Below, piece by piece: positions 47,572 to 54,959 of a DNA stretch of 64,000 nucleotides (positions within the stretch are counted from its first letter, which is position 1; every line of letters starts with the position of its first letter). The position numbers were made by a program, and so were the translations under genes. The DNA comes from Comamonadaceae bacterium CG12_big_fil_rev_8_21_14_0_65_59_15 (lineage in GTDB: Bacteria > Pseudomonadota > Gammaproteobacteria > Burkholderiales > Burkholderiaceae_C), in NCBI GenBank assembly GCA_002786915.1, contig PCUV01000077.1, forward strand, positions 79,764 through 143,763, in the 5' to 3' direction. Under the pieces are notes generated by a model. The model ran no database searches, was not told the origin of the DNA, and was given only the letters and a program-made list of their open reading frames with translations.

Positions 47572-48469
47572 TAATTTTTTGACGCGCGGACATCGGCCCG
47601 TTATGCCAAGTTTGGCTGCTGCGCTCGCCACACAGGGTGATGTGCACGGGTGTGCCGACGTTAGCAGCTTGCAGCAGGGGTTGGATGTGTTGGGCATCCA
47701 TGGCATGCCAGGCTTGCGTCCACGCGGGCCAGTTTTCTGCCAGCGCCGCGTCGCGCAGGGTGTTGACCACTGTGGGTTGTGCGCTGGCATCGGGCGGCTG
47801 GTAACCCGCTGGCAGGCGGCCGGTGCCGCTGATCCAGAACGAGTTGGCCGCCACCAGCCCGCGTGCCGTGCGTGCGTCGTACAGCGGGTGGGTGTAGAGC
47901 AGCATTTGCATCTCGTTTTGCAGGCGGCGCAGCGGTGCGGCTGCGGCGCAGGTGGGCATCCAGTCGTCCAGGTTACGGCACAGCACACGGTCGGGGGCGG
48001 CGCTGGCCAGGTTGGCAAACACCTCGCCTTGCGCCAGCCAGCGCCCGGGTGCGTCAGGGTACAACGCGATGCCGTCTTCCTCAAAGTAGGGGCGGATGGC
48101 GGCCAGCAGTGCATCTGATTCGGCGGCGCTGATGTCAGGCAGCGGCAGGTGGCTCACCACCATGTGGTTGGTGTTGACCTGCCAGTGGCACAGAGTCACA
48201 AAGGCCCAGGCACCGTCTTGCTGTGTCAGATTGGCGGGCTGGCGGGCTTGCAGCGCGGCCCAAGGAATCTGGCCATCCGTTACAGGCAGCCCCAGCGCGC
48301 AGGCCAGGGCGCGTTCATGCGGTGGTGTCAGGCTGTGCGCGTCACCCGCATCGGGGGGCGACGGGGCCAGGCGCGCCAACAATTTTTTCAGGTGCGGCAG
48401 TTGCAGTGCAGGCAGGGCGTTCTGGCAGCCTTCGGAGGTGCTGCTGGCGTAGGGGATGATCAGGTGCAT
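47522..48469 (-). CDS. Conserved betaproteobacterial protein, phosphoglycerate-mutase-like by annotation habit
   Basis: The 315-residue product starts MHLIIPYASSTSEGCQNALPAL and has SLTPPHERALACALGLP, CHWQVNTNHMVV and LQNEMQMLLYTHPLYDARTARGL. This pattern belongs to a family in Burkholderiales usually labelled phosphoglycerate mutase or hypothetical. I see no clear phosphoglycerate mutase active-site motif, so the activity should be treated as unproven. The start is taken at 48469 because the longer frame has no family match. The last ten residues come from a dispersed repeat and may have replaced the original end. Confidence 0.68.
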   Translation of the reverse strand: MHLIIPYASSTSEGCQNALPALQLPHLKKLLARLAPSPPDAGDAHSLTPPHERALACALGLPVTDGQIPWAALQARQPANLTQQDGAWAFVTLCHWQVNTNHMVVSHLPLPDISAAESDALLAAIRPYFEEDGIALYPDAPGRWLAQGEVFANLASAAPDRVLCRNLDDWMPTCAAAAPLRRLQNEMQMLLYTHPLYDARTARGLVAANSFWISGTGRLPAGYQPPDASAQPTVVNTLRDAALAENWPAWTQAWHAMDAQHIQPLLQAANVGTPVHITLCGERSSQTWHNGPMSARQKIKSFFGLQPLSQLLEKL

Positions 48470-48533
48470 GGGGGGATTGTCCGGGATGCACGCCCATCTA
48501 TACTTGCACTCTAATTTGTGTAGGAGTTCACAC

Positions 48534-48755
48534 ATGGCAACCAATCTGGCCTTAGACGACGATTTGATTGAAGAAGCACGGCATCTGGGCGGGCAGCGCA
48601 CCAAGAAGGAGGTGGTGACGCAGGCTTTGCTGGAGTTTGTGCAGCGCCGCCGCCAGGTTCAGCTTCTGGATCTGTTTGGCAAGGTCGAGTTTGACGAGGG
48701 TTTTGATGCCAAGGCGCAGCGTCGGGTGGCAAGGCCGGGGCTGGCGCAGGTATGA
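48534..48755 (+). CDS. vapB: VapB-type antitoxin (DUF2191-like)
   Basis: The 73-residue product reads MATNLALDDDLIEEARHLGG then KTKKEVV-type sequence (QRTKKEVVTQALLEFVQRRRQ), the ribbon-helix-helix layout of VapB antitoxins of this group. The tail with DLFGKVEFDEGFD would bind the toxin. AGGAG lies eight bases before the ATG. Four bases overlap the toxin start. Confidence 0.86.
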   Translation: MATNLALDDDLIEEARHLGGQRTKKEVVTQALLEFVQRRRQVQLLDLFGKVEFDEGFDAKAQRRVARPGLAQV

Positions 48756-49171
48756 GGGTGCTGGTTGACACCTCGGTGTGGTCATTGGCTTTGCGCCGCC
48801 CCACCAGCAGCGTGCCGTCGGCCGACCAGCAGGCCACGGTCAACGCGCTGGCTGACCTGGTGCGCGATGGGCGTGCGGTGCTCATGGGCGCGATTCGCCA
48901 GGAGTTGCTCAGTGGCATCAAAACCGCTAGCCAGTTTGACCTGCTGCGTGAGCGATTGACCGCGTTTGATGACCTGGCCTTGCCCACAGCGGTCTATGAG
49001 GCGGCGGCGCAAGCCTTTAACACCTGCCGTGCCAACGGCGTGCAGGGGTCGAACACCGATTTTTTGATCTGCGCAGCAGCGCTCCACCACCAGTTGCCCA
49101 TCTTCACCCTGGGCGGTGATTTTGTGCAGTACCAGCGCTGGCTACCCCTGCAGTTGTACACGCCATCATGA
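48752..49171 (+). CDS. vapC: VapC-type PIN toxin
   Basis: The 139-residue product has the PIN acidic residues Asp6 in VLVDTSVWS, Glu51 in IRQELLSG, Asp103 in GSNTDFLICAAA and Asp123 in LGGDF. It is an RNase, blocked by its upstream partner; start and stop overlap in an ATGA. It lies 33 bases before lolC, so antitoxin-controlled transcription might reach the lol genes. Confidence 0.9.
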   Translation: MRVLVDTSVWSLALRRPTSSVPSADQQATVNALADLVRDGRAVLMGAIRQELLSGIKTASQFDLLRERLTAFDDLALPTAVYEAAAQAFNTCRANGVQGSNTDFLICAAALHHQLPIFTLGGDFVQYQRWLPLQLYTPS

Positions 49172-49204
49172 AGACAATGCTCTGATTGAACCACTCGTAA
49201 CCCC

Positions 49205-50461
49205 ATGCAACTCCCTTTTGAACTCACCCTGGGCTGGCGCTACACGCGCGCGGGCCGTGCCACGCGGCGCAACGGGTTTATCTCGTTCATCTCTGGCGTG
49301 TCGATGCTGGGCATTGCGCTGGGGGTGGCGGCGCTGATCATTGTGCTGAGCGTGATGAACGGCTTTCAGAAAGAGGTGCGCGACCGCATGCTAGGCGTCG
49401 TGTCGCACATCGAAATCTTTGCTCCCAATGGCGACGCGCTGCCCGACGTGGCGCGCACGCTGAGCCAGGTGCGGGCCCATCCGCAGGTGATTGGTGCTGC
49501 GCCTTTTATAGCTGCGCAGGCCTTGTTGGCAAGGGGTGAAGACATGAAAGGCACCATGGTGCGGGGCATTGACCCGGCCCATGAGGGTGAAGTCACCGAC
49601 CTGGTGGCAGACCTCCAGGGCGCGGCGCTGTCCCGTCTGGTAGCGGGTGAATTTGGCGTGGTGCTGGGGGGCGAGCTGGCGCGCAGCCTGGGTGTGGTGA
49701 CGGGTGACAAGGTGACGCTGGTAGCGCCCAGCGGCCAGGTCACGCCCGCGGGGGTGGTACCGCGCTTAAAGCAGATGACGGTGGTGGGCACGTTTGACTC
49801 GGGCCATTTTGAATACGACTCCGCGTTGGTGCTGATCCACATCGACGATGCGGCGCGCATCTTCCGTCTGGAGGGCCCCAGCGGCGTGCGGGTACGCCTG
49901 CGTGACTTGCACCAGGCGCGCGCCGTGGCCGCTGACCTGGCCACCACGCTCACAGACAGACTGGTGATTCGTGACTGGACGCGCCAGAACCGCACCTGGT
50001 TTGCCGCCGTGCAGCTGGAAAAACGCATGATGTTCATCATCCTGACGCTGATCGTGGCCGTGGCGGCGTTTAACCTGGTCAGCACGCTGGTGATGACCGT
50101 TACCGACCTGCGCGCTGACATTGCGATCCTTCGCACGCTGGGCGCCAGCCCGGGGTCCATCATGGGCATTTTTGTGGTGCAGGGCGCGATGGTGGGGGTG
50201 ATTGGCACGCTGGCCGGGCTGGCGCTGGGGCTGGGCGTGGCGTTCAATATTGACGTGATCGTGCCCGCTATCGAGCAGGCGCTGCACACCAGTTTTTTGC
50301 CGCGCGACGTGTACCTGATCAGCCGCATGCCGAGCGATCCGCAGCAGGGCGACATTCTGCCGATTGCGGTCATCTCGTTGGTGCTGGCGTTTGCCGCCAC
50401 GCTGTACCCGAGCTGGCGCGCGTCCAAGGTCAATCCCGCGGAGGCGCTGCGTTATGAATAG
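49205..50461 (+). CDS. lolC: Lipoprotein-releasing ABC transporter permease (LolC/LolE)
   Basis: Part of the LolCDE complex that frees outer-membrane lipoproteins from the inner membrane for LolA. The 418-residue product has one N-terminal helix ([32 protein letters not shown]), a large periplasmic domain and three C-terminal helices including [31 protein letters not shown]. It sits directly before lolD and overlaps it by eight bases. Only one permease gene is present here, suggesting a homodimeric LolF-like arrangement or a second copy elsewhere. Confidence 0.94.
   Translation: MQLPFELTLGWRYTRAGRATRRNGFISFISGVSMLGIALGVAALIIVLSVMNGFQKEVRDRMLGVVSHIEIFAPNGDALPDVARTLSQVRAHPQVIGAAPFIAAQALLARGEDMKGTMVRGIDPAHEGEVTDLVADLQGAALSRLVAGEFGVVLGGELARSLGVVTGDKVTLVAPSGQVTPAGVVPRLKQMTVVGTFDSGHFEYDSALVLIHIDDAARIFRLEGPSGVRVRLRDLHQARAVAADLATTLTDRLVIRDWTRQNRTWFAAVQLEKRMMFIILTLIVAVAAFNLVSTLVMTVTDLRADIAILRTLGASPGSIMGIFVVQGAMVGVIGTLAGLALGLGVAFNIDVIVPAIEQALHTSFLPRDVYLISRMPSDPQQGDILPIAVISLVLAFAATLYPSWRASKVNPAEALRYE
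49502..49541 (-). repeat. Possible AT-rich dispersed repeat inside lolC
   Basis: On the minus strand it contains caccccttgccaacaaggcc and tgcgcagctataaaagg, similar to the end of the dispersed consensus. It encodes [13 protein letters not shown], which also fits the protein, so the match may be partial. Confidence 0.45.
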
Positions 50462-51245
50462 TGCCCCCACGCTTGTCGCTTCGCGTACGGCGCTGCCCCC
50501 CGAGGGGGCGCGTTTCGCCTTGGGGCGGCCCGGCGGCGAAACATCCGAACCTGGCAAACTCGTGCTGAGCGCGCGCGGTCTGACCAAGCGCTTTCATGAG
50601 GGGCGGTTGGACGTGACTGTGTTGCAGGGCGTCGATCTGGATGTGTACGCGGGGCAAACGCTGGCGATTGTGGGGGCCTCTGGCTCGGGCAAGTCCACCT
50701 TGCTGCACCTGTTGGGGGGGCTGGACGCGCCCACCAGCGGCAGTGTCAACCTGCTGGGGCAAGATATGGCGAGTCAAAGCGCTGGGCAGCAGGGTCGCCT
50801 GCGCAATCAGCACCTGGGGTTTGTGTACCAGTTTCACCACTTGTTGCCCGAATTCAGCGCGCAGGACAATGTCGCCATGCCGTTGTGGATTCGGCGCATG
50901 GACAAGGTGCAAGCGGCGCAGATAGCTTCTAAAATGCTAGCGTCGGTCGGATTGGGGGAGCGCGAAATGCACCGCCCCAGTGAGTTGTCTGGCGGTGAGC
51001 GCCAGCGCGTAGCCATTGCCCGTGCGCTGGTCACCCAACCGGCCTGTGTGCTGGCCGATGAGCCCACCGGCAACCTGGACCGCGCCACCGCGCAAGCTGT
51101 GTTTGACCTGATGCTGGAACTGGCACGCACCCAGGGCACAGCGTTTGTGGTGGTCACGCACGACGCGGCGCTGGCCGCGCGCTGCCAGCGCCAGCTCTCC
51201 TTGGTACAAGGGCGCTTGACCGAAGCTGGCGCAGGAATGTGTTGA
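50454..51245 (+). CDS. lolD: Lipoprotein-releasing ABC transporter ATPase LolD
   Basis: LolD powers lipoprotein release. The 263-residue product has Walker [10 protein letters not shown], the LolD segment [20 protein letters not shown], signature [15 protein letters not shown] and Walker [12 protein letters not shown]. Its ATG overlaps the lolC stop, but the first 30 or so residues ([22 protein letters not shown]) come from a GC-rich repeat and are not part of the usual LolD; the normal protein begins near [13 protein letters not shown]. No better start is seen after the repeat. Confidence 0.94.
   Translation: MNSAPTLVASRTALPPEGARFALGRPGGETSEPGKLVLSARGLTKRFHEGRLDVTVLQGVDLDVYAGQTLAIVGASGSGKSTLLHLLGGLDAPTSGSVNLLGQDMASQSAGQQGRLRNQHLGFVYQFHHLLPEFSAQDNVAMPLWIRRMDKVQAAQIASKMLASVGLGEREMHRPSELSGGERQRVAIARALVTQPACVLADEPTGNLDRATAQAVFDLMLELARTQGTAFVVVTHDAALAARCQRQLSLVQGRLTEAGAGMC
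50471..50538 (+). repeat. GC-rich repeat at the start of lolD
   Basis: The stretch contains cgctgccccccgagggggcg, a six-base perfect dyad, and then gccttggggcggcccggcgg. I recognise this combination as a frequent intergenic motif in Burkholderiales genomes. Here it is translated in frame. Confidence 0.7.
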
Positions 51246-51265
51246 ATTTTGATGGAGTGAATGTG

Positions 51266-51640
51266 ATGTCGTTTGAATGGTCAGAGTCGTATGCCAGTGG
51301 GCAACCCGAGGTGGATGCTGCCAAAAAATCTTTGCTGCAAGCGTGCCAGCAACTGGAGGCCACCGACGACTGGATCGCTCTGCGCCCGATGATCGTCGCG
51401 CTGTACAAGCAGATGAAAACGCTGTTCGAGATGGAAGAGGCCGTGCTGCGTCAGGGCAAGGCTGAGGGTCTGGAGGTGCACGCCCAGCAACACGCTGATT
51501 TTCTGGAGCGCCTGGCCGACCGCAGCACCGACGTGGGCAAGGGCCGCATGAATAAAAAAGCCATCGTCAAGGTGATGACCGAATGGGCGCAAAGCCATAT
51601 CCCTTCGATGGACGTTGCTGCTGCGCAGGCAGCGCGCTGA
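51266..51640 (+). CDS. Hemerythrin-like protein missing two metal-binding histidines
   Basis: The 124-residue product fits the four-helix bacteriohemerythrin fold. Conserved parts: FEWSESYASGQPEVD at the start, FEMEEAVL, HAQQHADFL (His72, His76) and HIPSMD (His111, Asp116). The His that normally follows EIDxQ is Lys20, and the His of HFxxEE is Leu53, so two of the usual five His ligands of the diiron site are gone. It probably does not bind oxygen in the usual way. GGAG precedes the ATG at 51266. It lies between lolD and tatD. Confidence 0.8.
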   Translation: MSFEWSESYASGQPEVDAAKKSLLQACQQLEATDDWIALRPMIVALYKQMKTLFEMEEAVLRQGKAEGLEVHAQQHADFLERLADRSTDVGKGRMNKKAIVKVMTEWAQSHIPSMDVAAAQAAR

Positions 51641-51655
51641 ACACGGTGGTATGCG

Positions 51656-52525
51656 GTGCGCTGGATCGACACGCACTGTCATCTGGATGCACCAGAGTTT
51701 GGTGCTCTAGCCCTTGAATACAGGGCGCAAGCAGCTTCTAAAAAAGTAGCAATTTGTGTGCTGCCCGCCGTGCATCCGGACGGCTTTGACGCGGTGCGCG
51801 CGCTGGCCCATGCGCTGGGCGACGCGTACTGTCTTGGCATTCACCCGCTGTATGTAGCGCGTTGTGGCGACGACGCGCTGGCGCAACTGGCCGATGCACT
51901 GACGCGCTGGCAGGGTGATCCCCGGCTGGTGGCGGTGGGTGAAATTGGCCTGGATTTTTTTGTGCCGGAACTGTGCGTCAACCCGTTGCGTGAACGCCAG
52001 CAACACTTTTACCGCGCGCAGCTCAAGCTGGCGCGCCGCTTTGAGCTGCCGGTGGTGCTGCATGTGCGCCGATCGGTCGATCCCGTGCTCAAGGGCCTGC
52101 GCGAGGTGGCTGGGTCGGCTGTGCGCTGGCAGGGCATAGCGCACGCCTTCAACGGCAGCGCGCAGCAGGCGCAGGCTTTCATCGGCCTAGGGCTCAAACT
52201 GGGCTTTGGCGGTGCGCTGACCTTTGAGCGGGCGCTGCAACTGCGCCGCTTGGCAGCGAGCTTGCCGCTGGAGGCGATCGTGCTGGAAACCGACGCGCCC
52301 GACATGCCGCCACACTGGCTCTACAAGACCGCGCAGCAACGTGCGGCAGGGGAACAGCAAGGTGTGAATGCGCCGGCAGAATTGCCGCGCATCGGCGCGG
52401 AGCTGGCGGCATTGCGTGGCATGAATGTTGGCGCGTTGGCGAGCCAGACCAGCACCAACGCCTGCGCTGCGTTGCCCCGGTTGGAGCCGCTGTTACAGCC
52501 CCGCCTTGATGCGCTCGACCAGTGA
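51656..52525 (+). CDS. tatD: TatD-family metal-dependent hydrolase
   Basis: TatD-type enzymes are metal-dependent DNases/hydrolases linked to DNA repair and turnover. The 289-residue product has WIDTHCHLDAPEF (metal His pair), VGEIGLDFF, VLHVRRS and ETDAPDMPPHW, all TatD markers. The start is GTG. An AT-rich dispersed repeat encodes ALALEYRAQAASKK just after the first motif. The 3' end overlaps the convergent unknown gene by 33 bases. Confidence 0.92.
   Translation: MRWIDTHCHLDAPEFGALALEYRAQAASKKVAICVLPAVHPDGFDAVRALAHALGDAYCLGIHPLYVARCGDDALAQLADALTRWQGDPRLVAVGEIGLDFFVPELCVNPLRERQQHFYRAQLKLARRFELPVVLHVRRSVDPVLKGLREVAGSAVRWQGIAHAFNGSAQQAQAFIGLGLKLGFGGALTFERALQLRRLAASLPLEAIVLETDAPDMPPHWLYKTAQQRAAGEQQGVNAPAELPRIGAELAALRGMNVGALASQTSTNACAALPRLEPLLQPRLDALDQ
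51703..51749 (+). repeat. AT-rich dispersed repeat inside tatD
   Basis: The plus strand reads gctctagcccttgaatacag and then ggcgcaagcagcttctaaaa. It matches the family core and is translated in frame. Confidence 0.7.
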
Positions 52526-53962
52526 CTGGTTGAACGTACTCAAGCCCTGCATTGCCAGGCGTGTGGTGGCCGGGCCGTCCAGGTCGAGCGCCATTTCGAC
52601 AGTTTTTGACTTGTTGGCCGCCACGCCCATCAGGTTGCCCAGGAGTTGCAGGCCTTTGACGCCCCCGTCTTTTTGGGTGTCAAAGCCCCCGGTTTCCCGA
52701 AGCACGCCAAACGTGCCGGGAATCACGGTGGCCTTGGGCATGCGCAGGGCACCTGCCTCGACGTGGCCGACTGCGGCAACCAGGTCTGGCGGCGCGGCAA
52801 GGCTCATTTCTGGCTTTGCTCCCGTACTGGAGCCTTCGGTGCGCAGTATGGATGAACCTGAACCCGACGTTTCCAGCGCTGTGAAGTTGAGTGCAACGCC
52901 CACTGTCAGACCGTCGAGCTTGTTCTTTGCCCAATCGATACGCGTACCGATGTTGCCTGCACCCAAACCAGCAATACCACGCGGCTGCAGCTTCATGCCG
53001 GTGGGCGCAAACACCATGTACTTGCGTTTGGTATAGCCCAGATTTTGCTCCACAAAGACGGGCGCCTCTGCCGTGCTGGCGGGTTCGGTAGCCGGATAGA
53101 CCGCGCCGTGCTCGGCGGTGAAGGCCTCGGTCGGTTCCAGCTTGACGCCTGCAGTTTCAAGGCGCTTTTGAAAGTCAGCAAACGCCTTGTCAGTCAACGC
53201 CTGCAGCGCAGGTACGTCCACCTTGGGCACCTCGTATTTGATACGTGAACTGGTGGCACCGTAGTTGGTTCCAGGCAGATGGCCGGCGCGGGTGCTGGCC
53301 GACACTTCGCCTGCGACTTCGTACAGCACACGGAACTCGGCCAGGTAAAAGCGCTTTCCTGCGAGCTTGAGATCGCCCTCCAGCGGCAAACTGACAGCCA
53401 GTGGGGTGATTGGCTTGGCAAGCACCTCAGCGGTGTTTGCCATTGACAGCGGCTTGACGACACCCGCAGCGGGGCTGTCGGTAAGGGCTGCGAATTGCTC
53501 TGCAGTGAGGGCGTTTCCGGCAAACGTGTCGTCATCCGAACGGCACGCCTTGGCCTGTGCCAACTTTCCAAGAAAGTCGCTGCGTGCTTGCGCTTGCCTG
53601 GCCTGTTGTACGGCTTGCGCGTCAGGCGCCAATCTTTCTTCCACCTGCTGCTGCGCTACCGACCCGGCGGCTTTGCTCAGCAGGCCGCCCAGGCTGCCAA
53701 AAATGCCAGCACTTTGCGCAGCAACTGAGCCCGCCAGTTGTCCACCGACGTTGGCCGTGCCTGCGGCGGCGGCCTTGCCGATGCTGGGGTCGTTGCTACC
53801 CTTTGCGATGGTGTCTTTGAGGTGTGCCTGTTCCGTTTGAATGGCACGGCAGTCCAGGGCGATGTCGCTGTCCTGCGACGCGGGCTGCGACTGTGCGGAG
53901 GCAGACCAAGCCAGCAAGCTGGCGGCCAATGCCCAAAAGGGATAAGGTTTGAAGCGTGTCAT
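52493..53962 (-). CDS. Exported protein of unknown function
   Basis: The 489-residue product has a Sec signal (ALAASLLAWSASA), a Gly/Ala/Gln-rich segment with NVGGQLAGSVAAQSAGIFGSLGGLLSKAAG, paired cysteines that could bond in the periplasm, and a C-terminal beta-rich half. I do not recognise a family. It reads as a periplasmic or outer-membrane protein; conserved aromatic and glycine stretches such as GYTKRKYMVFAPTGMKL may help a profile search. It stands alone and its end overlaps tatD. Confidence 0.72.
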   Translation of the reverse strand: MTRFKPYPFWALAASLLAWSASAQSQPASQDSDIALDCRAIQTEQAHLKDTIAKGSNDPSIGKAAAAGTANVGGQLAGSVAAQSAGIFGSLGGLLSKAAGSVAQQQVEERLAPDAQAVQQARQAQARSDFLGKLAQAKACRSDDDTFAGNALTAEQFAALTDSPAAGVVKPLSMANTAEVLAKPITPLAVSLPLEGDLKLAGKRFYLAEFRVLYEVAGEVSASTRAGHLPGTNYGATSSRIKYEVPKVDVPALQALTDKAFADFQKRLETAGVKLEPTEAFTAEHGAVYPATEPASTAEAPVFVEQNLGYTKRKYMVFAPTGMKLQPRGIAGLGAGNIGTRIDWAKNKLDGLTVGVALNFTALETSGSGSSILRTEGSSTGAKPEMSLAAPPDLVAAVGHVEAGALRMPKATVIPGTFGVLRETGGFDTQKDGGVKGLQLLGNLMGVAANKSKTVEMALDLDGPATTRLAMQGLSTFNQSLVERIKAGL

Positions 53963-54051
53963 AAAAGCCTCCGTGATCAGAACAAAAGAATGCGTGTGCG
54001 ATTTCTACCAGAACTTTTAAAACCGGGCAACTGGGAGGGGCGCTCTAGGTG

Positions 54052-54128
54052 CGATTCAAACTGATGTGCCGCAGGGTTTACTCCCTCCCCCTCTGGGAGA
54101 GGGAATCAGTCCACATCAGTTTGAATCG
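54052..54128. repeat. 17-bp perfect inverted repeat around an inner hairpin
   Basis: cgattcaaactgatgtg at 54052-54068 and its exact reverse complement at 54112-54128 enclose 43 bases that include the pyrimidine/purine-rich ccctctgggagaggg type of stem. It lies between the divergent unknown gene and the synthase-like gene. The region 53963-54201 holds this element and no gene. Confidence 0.85.
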
Positions 54129-54201
54129 TGCCCGGTCGCTCCAGTCGGGTGGAGCAGCGCGTGGATCGGTCAGGTGTGTCAGCACGGATAATCCACCCAT
54201 C

Positions 54202-54954
54202 GTGAAAAAACACATACGCCTTCCTGAAGTCAATTTCTCCGACGACGGCCCCATCCGCCACCTGCATCTGGGCACCGAATGGATCCAGGGCTCGATGTAC
54301 CTGGACGCGCCGACACTGCTGGTGCACGAATACATTCAGCGCATGATGGCCTGGCTGCTGTTTGTGGAGCCCGATACGGTCAAGGACCGTCAGGCCATGC
54401 AGCTGGGGCTGGGGGCGGGGTCGCTGACCAAATTTTGCGCCAAAGAGCTCAAGATGAAGACCACCACCATCGAGCTCAACCCGCAGGTTCTGGTGGCGTG
54501 TCGGGGCTGGTTCAAGCTACCTGCGGACAACGCGCGCATGCAGGTGGTGCTGGCCGACGCCGCGCAAGAAATTCAAAACCCCAAGTGGTGGGGCACGGTG
54601 GATGCCTTGCAGGTGGATTTGTACGACCACCAGGCCGCCGCGCCGGTGCTCGACAGCTTGCCGTTTTACAACCACTGCCGACGCCTGCTTACGCACGAAG
54701 GCTGTATGACCGTGAACCTGTTTGGCCGCGCGTCGAGTTTTGAGCGCAGCGTGGAAAAAATTGCGGCGGCATTTGGCAAAGACGCGGTGTGGGCGTTCAA
54801 ACCCACGCGCGAAGGCAACACCGTGGTGCTGGCGCAGCATACCGCCAGCCGCCCCAGGCGCGACCTGTGGACGGCACGCGCGCAGGTGATCGAAGCGCGC
54901 TGGGGCTTGCCTGCCAGCAAATGGGTGCGCGTGTTCCGGCCCACTGTATCTTGA
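54202..54954 (+). CDS. Spermidine-synthase-like methyltransferase-fold protein
   Basis: The 250-residue product from a GTG start begins VKKHIRLPEVNFSDDG and has the SpeE-like Rossmann core, with LGLGAGSLTKF where true spermidine synthases have GGGDG, then TTIELNPQV and VDLYDHQAA. These variants suggest it is not a standard polyamine synthase. Proteins of this kind are common in Comamonadaceae as hypothetical spermidine synthases. It is followed five bases later by the GspE-like gene. The start follows no strong ribosome-binding site. Confidence 0.76.
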   Translation: MKKHIRLPEVNFSDDGPIRHLHLGTEWIQGSMYLDAPTLLVHEYIQRMMAWLLFVEPDTVKDRQAMQLGLGAGSLTKFCAKELKMKTTTIELNPQVLVACRGWFKLPADNARMQVVLADAAQEIQNPKWWGTVDALQVDLYDHQAAAPVLDSLPFYNHCRRLLTHEGCMTVNLFGRASSFERSVEKIAAAFGKDAVWAFKPTREGNTVVLAQHTASRPRRDLWTARAQVIEARWGLPASKWVRVFRPTVS

Positions 54955-54959
54955 ATCTG

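Noticed and set aside
52493..52525. Frameshift or misassembly at the tatD 3' end
   Set aside because: The 33-base convergent overlap leaves both frames intact, as also seen between the kinase and def, so a simple overlap is enough.
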